The notes below the pieces were generated by a model. That model ran no database searches and had not been told where the DNA came from. It saw nothing but the letters and a program-made list of their open reading frames with translations. DNA of 64,000 bases from assembly GCF_004341205.1 (NCBI RefSeq), contig NZ_SLUL01000011.1, forward strand, positions 28,861 through 92,860, in the 5' to 3' direction. Below are positions 16,885 to 24,545 of this stretch, piece by piece. This stretch comes from Thermolongibacillus altinsuensis. Its GTDB lineage: Bacteria > Bacillota > Bacilli > Bacillales > Anoxybacillaceae. Position 1 is the stretch's first letter; every line of letters begins with the position of its first letter. Position numbers and translations under genes: made by a program.

Positions 16885-17948
16885 CGACATTAGCATTAGT
16901 CATGATTGTAAAAAACGAAGAGAGACATCTTAGCCGTTGTCTGCAAAGTGTCAAAGATATTGTTGATGAGATGATTATTGTCGATACAGGATCTACAGAT
17001 CGTACAAAGGAAATAGCTTATTCATTTGGTGCCAAAGTATTTGATTTTGTGTGGGTGAATGATTTTTCTGCCGCTCGGAATTACGCACTTGAAAAATCCT
17101 CAAGTGATTGGAACTTAGTATTGGATGCAGATGAATATATTATTAATAACTGCGGAAGCATTATACGTAACTTTATAGAAAAAAATGACAAAGTAATTGG
17201 TCGGATTAAAAGGATTGATGAGTTTATTCAAGATGGCGAGAAGAGGTATGCACAGTCTTATTTATCTCGATTACTGCCTAAAGGGGTAAAATATGTCGGA
17301 AGAATTCATGAGCAGGTAGAATCTAAATTACCAAGAGAAAACTTAGATATAGAAGTATATCATGATGGATATGTTTATACAGATAAAACGGATCGAAACC
17401 TCAAGTTGTTGTTGCTAGAGTTGGAAAGAGATCCTCTTAACGATTATGTTTTGTATCAAGTAGGAAAACAATACAAGTTGCAGCAACAACTGCAACAAGC
17501 AGAATTATATTTTGAAAAAAGTTATCATCTTGCCCCATTGGGATCATGGTACCGCCATAGTCTAATCATTGATTATTTATATACGATTATAGGAAATAAA
17601 TCGTTCGAAAAAGGTTTAAAATTAATTGAAACCGAGCGGGACCGATTTGCCGATTCTCCAGATTTCCATTTCGCATGCGGTTTATTTTATATGGACTTAA
17701 TTTTTAGCAATGTCAATAAATATATTCATTTATTTCCGCTCATTGAACAATCTTTTCTTCGATGTTTAGAAATAGGAGATACGGATAAGTATGACAGTGT
17801 GAAAGGAACGGGAAGTTTTCTTGCTTCTTATAATTTAGGAGTATTCCATGAGATTCTTGGCAATACAGATAAAGCTATTTCATTCTATCAACAAGCAGCA
17901 AATGAACAATATGAAAGAGCTATAAAACGCTTAGAACTTTTAAGGTAG
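16881..17948 (+). CDS. Family 2 glycosyltransferase with short TPR tail
   Basis: The N-terminal half is a GT2 domain that closely matches the first island gene: MIVKNEERHLSRCLQSV, VDTGSTDRTKEIA and LVLDADEY. The C-terminal half carries TPR-like helices, ending with ASYNLGVFHEILGNTDKA. At 355 residues it is about half the size of the first gene. The start is TTG, overlapping the rfbD stop (TTGA) with GGGGTG upstream; no ATG fits. The two related enzymes bracket the island. This one probably transfers a sugar to protein or glycan, possibly rhamnose because it follows the rhamnose genes, but that is inference. Confidence 0.8.
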   Translation: MTTLALVMIVKNEERHLSRCLQSVKDIVDEMIIVDTGSTDRTKEIAYSFGAKVFDFVWVNDFSAARNYALEKSSSDWNLVLDADEYIINNCGSIIRNFIEKNDKVIGRIKRIDEFIQDGEKRYAQSYLSRLLPKGVKYVGRIHEQVESKLPRENLDIEVYHDGYVYTDKTDRNLKLLLLELERDPLNDYVLYQVGKQYKLQQQLQQAELYFEKSYHLAPLGSWYRHSLIIDYLYTIIGNKSFEKGLKLIETERDRFADSPDFHFACGLFYMDLIFSNVNKYIHLFPLIEQSFLRCLEIGDTDKYDSVKGTGSFLASYNLGVFHEILGNTDKAISFYQQAANEQYERAIKRLELLR

Positions 17949-18054
17949 TTCTTATTGAGTGGGTATCCTAATTAGTATGTTACAAGCATCCTCGAATTAC
18001 TTTTGCTGATGTCATTGAAGTGAATAGGTATCTGTTTAGAAAATAATAAATCAA

Positions 18055-18087
18055 AGAGTCTACTAAATTAGTAGGCTCTATTTTTTT
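18055..18087 (+). terminator. Intrinsic terminator of the glycan island
   Basis: The stem AGAGTCTACTA pairs with TAGTAGGCTCT (one G-T pair) around AAT and is followed by A and seven T. It closes the glycan operon 106 bases after its last gene. Confidence 0.8.
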
Positions 18088-18143
18088 AGGGTTTAACAGA
18101 ACATATATTCGTATTTGTGTTATAATGAATTAGAGGTGATCAT

Positions 18144-19751
18144 ATGGATTATCTAAATTATTATCGAAGCATTTGTCATTCCGAGTTATCTGAATTGCCG
18201 ATTGTGAACTTCTATAAGGAAATCATCAGCGGAAAAAGAAAGGTTCTTCCTCCAGGAACGTGGGAAAAAGGCGAAAACGTAATCATTATTGTTCGTTATG
18301 CATTAGAAGTACATCTTGGCTTGAAGAAGGAGCAAATACCCAAGATCAACAGAGCTGTCATAAAAGAACAGAAGCTTTGGGGAGCTTTAAACCGTTTCAA
18401 GTCTATTCCTAAATTAATTCAATTTGTATATCCCGGCCGATATAATGAGTTCGATTTCAGTCGAGTGCCGATTAATTACTGGAACAACACTCAAAATATA
18501 CGAGATCGATTAGAATGGCATTTGCAAAAAGAGGGGATAAGGATAGAGGAGATACCGCAAAAGGTTAATTATGATTTGTTAATTAAATGGAGATTTTCTA
18601 ACCCGCTAAAGCGATATGGTGATTCTCCGTTTCGCTTGATCGATACTTTATATCCTGGTGTATTTAAAGAAACAGATTTTAAAAAAATTCCCTACCACTA
18701 TGCAAACAATAGCAATTTTTTGAGAGAACAATTCCTTGAGATGTTAGAGAGAGAAAATATCTCCTTAGAAGATGCCCCTAAGAAAGTAACGCAACAGATG
18801 TTGATCAAATACCGTTTTAGCGCTGCACTAAAAACTCACCAAAATTCCCCATCGAAATTGATATTATCTCTTTTTCCAGGTTCATTCTCTGCTGATAGCT
18901 TTCATATGAGACCAAATGGATATTGGAAGGATATTTCTAATGTGAAACGTTCCATCATGGACTTGATTGAAAAGGAAGGGATAGCGGAGGAGGATGTCCC
19001 AAAGGTTATTACGAAAAAAAGATTAATGCAAGAGGGATTAGGGGGACTGTTAAATGAATATAACGGTTCGCCAATCGAAATTGTGAACGCTGTTTTTCCA
19101 GGTAAATATGACATTACAGAGTTCCAGCGGGTACCAAATCAATATTGGCACTCTCAAAAGAACAGAGTGCAAGCATTAAGAACTTTTTGTGAAAAGAGAA
19201 AGATTGGCAGAGAATCGCTTCCACTTTTAAATCGAGCCTATTTTCGAAAACATTTCCCGAGATTTATCAGTATGGTTGATCGGCATTATGATAGTAAATT
19301 TTATCGTTGGATTATGGAATCATTCCCCGAACATACATTTCAGCCTGAGGAATTTAATTTGCTAGTTGGGATTGACGGACAATTGTGCGATTCAAAAGAA
19401 GAATTGGCGATCCATAATTTTTTAGTTCAGACCATCGTTTCAGCGAAAGTAGAGAGAGAAAGCCAGCGCTTTATGAACAATCGGTATGAAGAAGTGTATA
19501 TTCCTGATTGGGTTATCTATCAAAATCATCGGAAATTCATAATCGAGTATTTTGGTTTGTATGGTTCGAATCGTTATAAAACTTATACAGAAAAAGCGGA
19601 TAGAAAAATGGAATTTTTTCAGTCGTTGAAAGACTACGAATTTATTGCTATTATGCCTGATGATTTTCGGGAAAAAGGATTTCGCAGAATTGTGTCCCTT
19701 TTGATTAGTAAGGGGGTGCAGCTTAATGTTCATAGCTCTTATTGTTACTGA
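18144..19751 (+). CDS. Unknown protein: five 74-residue modules plus PD-(D/E)XK-like nuclease domain
   Basis: I do not recognise this 535-residue protein as a named family. Residues about 36-404 consist of five modules that recur every 74 residues, each ending with an aromatic-P-G turn (YPG 96, YPG 170, FPG 244, FPG 318, FPE 394), then an acidic/aromatic stretch and P-x-x-Y-W. Each contains predicted helices, as in small DNA-binding repeats. The last 130 residues look like a PD-(D/E)XK nuclease of the Vsr or DUF559 style: SKEELAIHNFL (E419/E420), IPDWVIY (D455), FIIEYFGL (E468) and a helix with RKMEFFQSL followed by FIAIMPDDF. GAGGTGAT precedes the ATG. It stands alone between two terminators. 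Nuclease activity and DNA binding are inference. Confidence 0.7.
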   Translation: MDYLNYYRSICHSELSELPIVNFYKEIISGKRKVLPPGTWEKGENVIIIVRYALEVHLGLKKEQIPKINRAVIKEQKLWGALNRFKSIPKLIQFVYPGRYNEFDFSRVPINYWNNTQNIRDRLEWHLQKEGIRIEEIPQKVNYDLLIKWRFSNPLKRYGDSPFRLIDTLYPGVFKETDFKKIPYHYANNSNFLREQFLEMLERENISLEDAPKKVTQQMLIKYRFSAALKTHQNSPSKLILSLFPGSFSADSFHMRPNGYWKDISNVKRSIMDLIEKEGIAEEDVPKVITKKRLMQEGLGGLLNEYNGSPIEIVNAVFPGKYDITEFQRVPNQYWHSQKNRVQALRTFCEKRKIGRESLPLLNRAYFRKHFPRFISMVDRHYDSKFYRWIMESFPEHTFQPEEFNLLVGIDGQLCDSKEELAIHNFLVQTIVSAKVERESQRFMNNRYEEVYIPDWVIYQNHRKFIIEYFGLYGSNRYKTYTEKADRKMEFFQSLKDYEFIAIMPDDFREKGFRRIVSLLISKGVQLNVHSSYCY

Positions 19752-19778
19752 ATTTGTCGAAAGGCTACGAGGATAGCA

Positions 19779-19818
19779 AGGAGGATATTCAAATTTTGAA
19801 ATTATCTTCCTGATTTTT
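19779..19818 (+). terminator. Intrinsic terminator after the nuclease-like gene
   Basis: AGGAGGATA pairs with TATCTTCCT (one G-T pair), with an inner TTCAAA/TTTGAA stem, followed by GATTTTTG. It separates the gene from the flaG operon. Confidence 0.65.
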
Positions 19819-19860
19819 GTTATTTCCTTTCCCTCCCCCTTCACAACTCCCCATCTCCAT

Positions 19861-19867
19861 CCGATAT
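19861..19867 (+). promoter_or_regulatory. Possible sigma-D -10 element for flaG operon
   Basis: CCGATAT matches most of the sigma-D -10 element GCCGATAT and lies 37 bases before the flaG start. No convincing TAAA -35 box is seen at the usual distance, so this is tentative. Confidence 0.3.
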
Positions 19868-19904
19868 AAAACATAGAAAGTGTTCATGCAAAGGAGCGAG
19901 CACA

Positions 19905-20270
19905 ATGACGGTGGAGCGGGTTTCTTCCCATTCTCTTTCTTATTTGTATGAGAATGTTCGCAAGGAAAAAGTCAGCAGCATGATACAATCGCCAACACAG
20001 AATCAGAATGATACGGGCACCTTCGAAACTCCGCAGCAAGACATCCCAAAAGAAAAACTAGAAGAAGTTGTCAAAGGATTAAACGAATTCCTGCAGCCAA
20101 GCCATACGTCCATCAAATTTGAGCTGCATGATGAATTGAAGGAGTATTACGTGCAAATTATCAATGAACGGACGAATGAGGTCATTCGCGAAATCCCGCC
20201 GAAAAAGTTGTTGGATATATATGCGGCGATGATGGAATTTGTCGGTTTAATTGTCGATAAAAAAATTTAA
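19905..20270 (+). CDS. flaG: FlaG-family flagellar protein
   Basis: A 121-residue FlaG/YvyC protein, associated with control of filament length in other bacteria. The N-terminal half is variable and polar. The conserved C-terminal half (KFELHDELKEYYVQIINE, then TNEVIREIPPKKLLDIYAAM) is diagnostic. AAGGAGCGAG precedes the ATG. It sits in the standard place before fliD, but here is separated from hag by 19 kb of glycan and nuclease-like genes instead of being close to it. Confidence 0.9.
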   Translation: MTVERVSSHSLSYLYENVRKEKVSSMIQSPTQNQNDTGTFETPQQDIPKEKLEEVVKGLNEFLQPSHTSIKFELHDELKEYYVQIINERTNEVIREIPPKKLLDIYAAMMEFVGLIVDKKI

Positions 20271-20285
20271 CGGTGGTGAGTGGAA

Positions 20286-21836
20286 ATGGCAAGTACAATG
20301 CGTATTGGCGGTCTTGCGAGCGGAATGGACATTGATCAGATCGTCAAGGACTTAATGAAAGTGGAGCGAATGCCGCTTGATAAGCTGTATCAAAAAAAGC
20401 AACTTCTCGAATGGCAGCGCGATGATTATCGTTCGATGAATACTTTATTGCAAGATCTTGATAACTATATTTTTAACAATCTAACATTGCAAAGCAGCAT
20501 GTTAAAAAAGAAAGTCACAAGTTCAGATGAAAGTGTCGTCACTGCAACAGCGAATTCTTCTGCTGCGAATATAAGCACAACTATAAACGTAACGCAAATT
20601 GCGACATCAGCGACTTGGATTTCTTTGGATCGTGTAGATAGTATAACCGTTGATACGGATACAACGTTGACTATCTCTGTTACTAACGGCGATGGGAATC
20701 CCCTTGCCACCAATCCGGTGACGATTACGGTAAAAGCCGGTGCTACACTAGATTCTGTCATTTCGCAGTTAAATAACGATCCTAACTTAGGAGTTACAGT
20801 GTTCCGAGATACGCAGACAGGTAAAATTGTTATCACAAAGAAAGATACTGGGTCAAAAGCAAGTTTAGTTATTGGTGACAATATTACGGCTGAATTTTTC
20901 AAAAAGCTTGGTTTTATCAACGCTGCTAATGGACGTAAGCTTGAGGATACCGATGGTGACGGGGATGTTGATGCACAAGATAGCTTCATTGCGGGAACCG
21001 ATGCGCAATTTACGATTAACGGTTTTACAACAAGTCGTTCCACGAATACGTTTACGATCAACGGTGTTACGTATACGCTGAAAAAAGAGGGTACAGCGAC
21101 TATTACGACGTCCAGTGACACCGATGCGATGTTTAACGTGATTAAAGGGTTTGTCGACAAATACAACGAAGTCATCGACAAAATTAACGCCAAGCTGAAA
21201 GAAGAGCGCTATCGCGATTATCCGCCGCTTACCGATGAACAAAAGCAAGCGATGACGGACAAGCAGATTGAGCTTTGGGAAGAAAAGGCGAAAAGCGGTC
21301 TTCTCCGCGGTGATTCGATTTTATCGAGCGGTTTAAACAAAATGCGAATGGACCTTTACACGAAAGTAGAAGGTTCTAATATTACGAGTGGATTTTCTCA
21401 GCTGACGGAAATCGGTATTACTACCTCGCCTAACTATTTAGATGGCGGTAAATTAATTATTGATGAGACAAAGTTGCGCGAGAAAATTCAAGAAAATCCG
21501 GATGCGATTTACCGCCTATTTAATAACTACAACACCAATGATAAAACCAAAACCAGTTACTCCGAAAAAGGGATCACCCTCCGTTTACGTGATACAATTA
21601 AAGACACCATTAGCAAAGTCGAACAAAAAGCTGGTAAGACGATTTGGACGAATCAGCAGTTCGCCATTGGCCGCGATTTAAATAATATTAACGACCAAAT
21701 TAAACGTTTTGAAGACCGTCTCAAACAAATCGAGGATCGCTATTGGCGTCAATTTACCGCAATGGAGAAAGCGATCCAACGCTCGAACGAGCAAAGTATG
21801 TATTTAATGAACGCCTTTTTCGGTGGAGCGCAATAA
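20286..21836 (+). CDS. fliD: Flagellar hook-associated protein 2 (filament cap)
   Basis: FliD forms the pentameric cap that guides flagellin polymerisation. The N-terminus MRIGGLASGMDIDQIVKDLM is diagnostic, and the C-terminal coiled coil (INDQIKRFEDRLKQIEDRYW, then QFTAMEKAIQRSN) is intact; length is 516 residues. Residues 221-232 (DTDGDGDVDAQD) match the EF-hand-type calcium loop at every ligand position, inside the surface-exposed variable domain. The ATG at 20286 follows GGTGGTGAG; an in-frame GTG at 20280 lies in that site and is less likely. fliS and fliT follow. Confidence 0.95.
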   Translation: MASTMRIGGLASGMDIDQIVKDLMKVERMPLDKLYQKKQLLEWQRDDYRSMNTLLQDLDNYIFNNLTLQSSMLKKKVTSSDESVVTATANSSAANISTTINVTQIATSATWISLDRVDSITVDTDTTLTISVTNGDGNPLATNPVTITVKAGATLDSVISQLNNDPNLGVTVFRDTQTGKIVITKKDTGSKASLVIGDNITAEFFKKLGFINAANGRKLEDTDGDGDVDAQDSFIAGTDAQFTINGFTTSRSTNTFTINGVTYTLKKEGTATITTSSDTDAMFNVIKGFVDKYNEVIDKINAKLKEERYRDYPPLTDEQKQAMTDKQIELWEEKAKSGLLRGDSILSSGLNKMRMDLYTKVEGSNITSGFSQLTEIGITTSPNYLDGGKLIIDETKLREKIQENPDAIYRLFNNYNTNDKTKTSYSEKGITLRLRDTIKDTISKVEQKAGKTIWTNQQFAIGRDLNNINDQIKRFEDRLKQIEDRYWRQFTAMEKAIQRSNEQSMYLMNAFFGGAQ

Positions 21837-21863
21837 AGTGAAGCAGGTAAAGGAGTGAGATAA

Positions 21864-22265
21864 ATGGCAACGAACAATCCGTATCAAAACTATCAGGTGA
21901 ACGCGGTGCAAACAGCGTCTCCGGGTGAATTGACGCTGATGCTTTATAACGGCTGCTTGAAGTTTATTCTGCAAGCGAAAAAGGCGATTGAGGAGAATGA
22001 TGTTGAAGCTCGCAACACGAATTTATTGAAGGCGCAAAAGATTATTCAAGAGCTGATGGTGACGCTCAATATGGAATATGAAGTGGCGAAGTCGATGATG
22101 ACGATGTATGATTACATTTACCGCCGGCTTGTCGAAGCGAACGTTAAAAATGATGCGGCGATTTTGGACGAAGTCGAAGGATATGTGACTGAGTTTCGCG
22201 ATACGTGGAAGCAAGTGATTCAAATCAATCGTCAACGTCAATATGCGCAAGGTGGACAAGCGTGA
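21864..22265 (+). CDS. fliS: Flagellin export chaperone
   Basis: FliS binds the C-terminal disordered part of flagellin and keeps it unpolymerised before export. The 133-residue helical protein shows NPYQNYQVNAVQTASPGELTL-type start residues, MLYNGCLKFI and the later helix AKSMMTMYDYIYRRLVEAN. AGGAGTGAG precedes the ATG. The flagellin C-terminus that it binds is exactly the segment encoded downstream of the hag intron. Confidence 0.95.
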   Translation: MATNNPYQNYQVNAVQTASPGELTLMLYNGCLKFILQAKKAIEENDVEARNTNLLKAQKIIQELMVTLNMEYEVAKSMMTMYDYIYRRLVEANVKNDAAILDEVEGYVTEFRDTWKQVIQINRQRQYAQGGQA

Positions 22266-22615
22266 TGAGCGTTGTTTTTACGCTGTTGGAAGCGACGAGG
22301 CAGCTTGCGAATGTGTTGCGAGAGCCTGTATCGAAGGAGAAGCGCGATGAGGTGATCGCTCGGATTGAGCAGTTGCTTGAGGAGAGGGAGCGGTTGCTTG
22401 CGGAGCTCCCTTCTTCTTTTACTGCGGAAGAGCGGAAGATGGGGCAAGAAATAGTGACATTGAATGCCGAGATTGATGAAAAGTTACAGCAATTGAAGCA
22501 ACAAATTCAGTTCGACTTGAAGCAAACGAAAAAAACGAAAACGGTTGTTAAACATTACAATCATCCGTATGAACCACTGTCTATTGATGGCATGTTTTAT
22601 GATAAGAAAAGGTAG
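22265..22615 (+). CDS. fliT: FliT-like flagellar chaperone
   Basis: A 116-residue, highly charged helical protein in the position of fliT, the chaperone of the FliD cap. Its start overlaps the fliS stop by one base (TGATG). The middle (RIEQLLEERERLLAELP) is typical of Gram-positive FliT; sequence conservation in this family is low, so the call rests partly on position. A longer in-frame reading from 22205 overlaps fliS and is unlikely. Confidence 0.75.
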   Translation: MSVVFTLLEATRQLANVLREPVSKEKRDEVIARIEQLLEERERLLAELPSSFTAEERKMGQEIVTLNAEIDEKLQQLKQQIQFDLKQTKKTKTVVKHYNHPYEPLSIDGMFYDKKR

Positions 22616-22617
22616 GT

Positions 22618-23013
22618 ATGAAAATGGTGAAATTATCGCATGAACAATTAGCAGTTATCCAGCAGTATGTGGCGCTTTTAGAGACGATTGAAGAAGGATT
22701 TGCGTATGTATGTGAAAGTTTTACAAACTATGAGCGAACGCAAGGAGATGTTGTGCTTGCGGATATTTTTATGGCGTTCGGACAAATTGATGAGACGAAT
22801 CGGAGTTCGCTCGCACGCTTTTTTGCGGATGATCGTGCGGTGTTAGAGGAAATTGCTCGTTTTTCTGCGGTAGCCGATGAGGCGTGGAAGTTGGATGGGA
22901 AGCTAGATGACCCGAATGCGAAGCAGGAAATCGTGGAAAAGCATTTAGCTCCTGCGTTTGAAGCGTGGAAAACGGGAATGATGGCGCTGTTGCGCCCATA
23001 TGTTGAGCATTAA
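22618..23013 (+). CDS. Small helical protein of the flagellar operon, unknown function
   Basis: A 131-residue acidic, predicted all-helical protein (LLETIEEGFAYVCESFTNY, FARFSAVADEAW-like segment) that I cannot assign. It starts two bases after fliT and ends directly at the operon terminator, so it is cotranscribed with fliD-fliS-fliT. It has neither signal peptide nor membrane segment. A second ATG six bases in (22624) is an equally possible start. A role as a further export chaperone is possible but unsupported. Confidence 0.7.
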   Translation: MKMVKLSHEQLAVIQQYVALLETIEEGFAYVCESFTNYERTQGDVVLADIFMAFGQIDETNRSSLARFFADDRAVLEEIARFSAVADEAWKLDGKLDDPNAKQEIVEKHLAPAFEAWKTGMMALLRPYVEH

Positions 23014-23041
23014 AACCCCCTCGCTTTGGCGAGGGGGTTTT
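23012..23041. terminator. Strong (probably bidirectional) terminator
   Basis: A 13-bp stem, AAAACCCCCTCGC with GCGAGGGGGTTTT, closed by a four-base loop, with T on one side and A on the other. It ends the flagellar cap operon and the minus-strand remnant next to it. Confidence 0.9.
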
Positions 23042-23171
23042 AAAATGCTTCTACAATGGTCACGTTCACTTCTTTGCGCAGGTCGATTTCAAACGGTGAT
23101 TTAATCGTTTCGCCGTACGGATTTTTTAAAATGCGGACGAAGGTTTTCAAACGTATTTGTTCAATGTTTTG
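23040..23171 (-). pseudogene. Short minus-strand open frame, possible gene remnant
   Basis: Reading the minus strand gives an open frame of 43 codons ending at 23040, with protein-like content (FVRILKNPYGETIKSPFEID, then RKEVNVTIVEAF). It lacks a good start codon and ribosome site; only TTG or ATT codons are available, and its stop falls inside the terminator. It could be the decayed 3' end of a former gene or a tiny unrecognised gene. I do not know the family. Confidence 0.3.
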
Positions 23172-23187
23172 TCACAAAAAGTTTGCC

Positions 23188-23213
23188 GTTTTAGAAGGAG
23201 TTTTGTAGGGAAT
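23188..23213 (+). promoter_or_regulatory. Candidate sigma-B promoter of hpf
   Basis: GTTTTA, 14 bases, then GGGAAT closely matches the sigma-B pattern (GTTTAA, 12-14 bases, GGGTAT). In B. subtilis the homologous gene is stress-induced through sigma-B, which supports the assignment. Confidence 0.45.
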
Positions 23214-23257
23214 TGTAGAAATATATAAACAACCTTTTACAAAAGGAGGCGCAGCGT

Positions 23258-23806
23258 ATGAAGTACAACATCCGCGGTGAAAATATTGAGGTTACACAAG
23301 CATTAAGAGAATATGTTGAGAAAAAAATCGGCAAATTAGAGCGTTATTTTGAATCAACGGAAGGAGTTCATGTACACGTTAATTTAAAAGTATATAACGA
23401 TAAACAATCAAAAATTGAAGTGACGATTCCGATGCCGCAATTATTGTTGCGTGCGGAAGAGCGCCATGACGATATGTATGCGGCCATCGACCTTGTCGTT
23501 GACAAGTTAGAGCGACAAATTCGCAAACATAAAACAAAAGTGAATCGCAAATTCCGCGAAAAAGATGCGAAAAGTTTCTTTGTATCAGCGAGCGCCCCTG
23601 TTGCTTCTGAGGAAAAAGAAGAAGAGGAATTCGAAATTGTGCGCACGAAGCGCTTTAGCTTAAAGCCAATGGATAGCGAAGAAGCGATTTTGCAGATGAA
23701 CATGCTTGGTCATAACTTCTACGTATTCATCAATGCGGAAACAAATCGTACAAACGTCGTTTATCGCCGTAAAGACGGCAAATACGGTTTAATTGAGGCG
23801 AACTAA
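23258..23806 (+). CDS. hpf: Ribosome hibernation promoting factor, long form
   Basis: Binds the 30S subunit in the decoding region and, through its C-terminal domain, joins two 70S ribosomes into inactive 100S dimers in stationary phase and stress. The 182-residue length is the long form. The N-terminal domain (NIRGENIEVTQALREYVEKK, then KLERYF) and the C-terminal dimerisation domain (RTKRFSLKPMDSEEAILQMN, then YRRKDGKYGLIE) are separated by a charged linker. AAAAGGAGG precedes the ATG. It lies between the flagellar operon and secA as yvyD does in B. subtilis. Confidence 0.96.
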   Translation: MKYNIRGENIEVTQALREYVEKKIGKLERYFESTEGVHVHVNLKVYNDKQSKIEVTIPMPQLLLRAEERHDDMYAAIDLVVDKLERQIRKHKTKVNRKFREKDAKSFFVSASAPVASEEKEEEEFEIVRTKRFSLKPMDSEEAILQMNMLGHNFYVFINAETNRTNVVYRRKDGKYGLIEAN

Positions 23807-23811
23807 CTCTC

Positions 23812-23843
23812 CACCCCCGCGACATGCGGGGGTGTTGTGTTAT
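23812..23843 (+). terminator. Intrinsic terminator after hpf
   Basis: CACCCCCGC pairs with GCGGGGGTG around GACAT-like loop bases and is followed by TTGTGTTAT, a T-rich but interrupted tail. Confidence 0.7.
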
Positions 23844-23866
23844 AATGGTTGAAAGGAGGTGAAAAC

Positions 23867-24403
23867 ATGGAGGCGATTTTGCGGCAAATTTTGTCGAAAT
23901 TCGATCAAATGGAAACGCGTTTTGAACGATTGGAAGGAGAAATGCGCGATCGGTTCGATCAGATGGACAAGCGTTTTGCGCAAATCGATGAACGCTTTGA
24001 GCAGATCGATGAACGTTTTACTCAGATTGACGAACGCTTTGCGAATATGGATGCACGCTTAAGCGGTCTAGAAAAAGAAATGGCAGATGTGAAAACAGCG
24101 GTCTCTCAAGTCGAAGGCCGCCTCGATCGCGTTGAAGGTTGTCTTGATCGCATCGAGAGTCGTCTTGACCGCGTTGAAGGCCGTCTTGATCGCGTTGAAG
24201 GTCGTCTTGATCGTGTCGAGCAAGAAGTATCTGAGGTGAAAGGGGCTGTTTTCCGTTTAGAAAATCAGCTTGCCGATGATATTTATACGTTGTTGCAGAA
24301 TATGGATCGCAAGCTGGAAGAAAAAAGCTTTGAAATGTATGCGCTCAATAAGCGCGTTTTGCATTTGGAAGGGGCCGTTGAAGCGATTCGAAGCAAAATG
24401 TGA
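23867..24403 (+). CDS. Repeat-built coiled-coil protein
   Basis: A 178-residue soluble protein that is almost wholly coiled coil. It begins MEAILRQILSKFDQMETRFE, then has units of the type RFEQIDE, and residues 85-119 are five perfect 7-residue units (RLDRVEG type) encoded by 21-base tandem repeats at 24119-24223. The C-terminus is less repetitive. GAAAGGAGGTG sits just before the ATG at 23867; the longer reading from 23849 would run through that site. Function is unknown. It resembles the protein at 28325 in layout and gene size, and the two flank secA-prfB. Confidence 0.75.
   Translation: MEAILRQILSKFDQMETRFERLEGEMRDRFDQMDKRFAQIDERFEQIDERFTQIDERFANMDARLSGLEKEMADVKTAVSQVEGRLDRVEGCLDRIESRLDRVEGRLDRVEGRLDRVEQEVSEVKGAVFRLENQLADDIYTLLQNMDRKLEEKSFEMYALNKRVLHLEGAVEAIRSKM
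24119..24223 (+). repeat. Five 21-bp tandem repeats (coding)
   Basis: Units of the type CGTCTTGATCGCGTTGAAGG plus one base recur five times in register with the reading frame, each encoding one heptad. Slippage here would change coiled-coil length by whole heptads without frameshift. Confidence 0.85.
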
Positions 24404-24412
24404 TGAATTCCC

Positions 24413-24434
24413 CCAGCTGGAAGGCTGGTTTTTT
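24413..24434 (+). terminator. Intrinsic terminator before secA
   Basis: CCAGC pairs with GCTGG around six bases and is followed by six T. It ends the coiled-coil gene transcript. Confidence 0.7.
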
Positions 24435-24475
24435 CTTTTCCTCTTGGTCCTCTCTTCCATTTCCCCACGTCTCAG

Positions 24476-24504
24476 TTGTCACCCATTCGTGTAAGTGATA
24501 TGAT
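24476..24504 (+). promoter_or_regulatory. Sigma-A promoter of secA
   Basis: TTGTCA (24476-24481), a 17-base spacer and TATGAT (24499-24504) lie 41 bases before the secA start; both boxes are close to consensus. Confidence 0.65.
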
Positions 24505-24545
24505 GTAAACTAGGTGATTCTATTGAAACAAGGAGCGTTCATACC

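Noticed and set aside
20465..21193. A 242-codon minus-strand open frame opposite fliD
   Set aside because: Complete overlap with the well-supported fliD frame and no ribosome site; a shadow frame.
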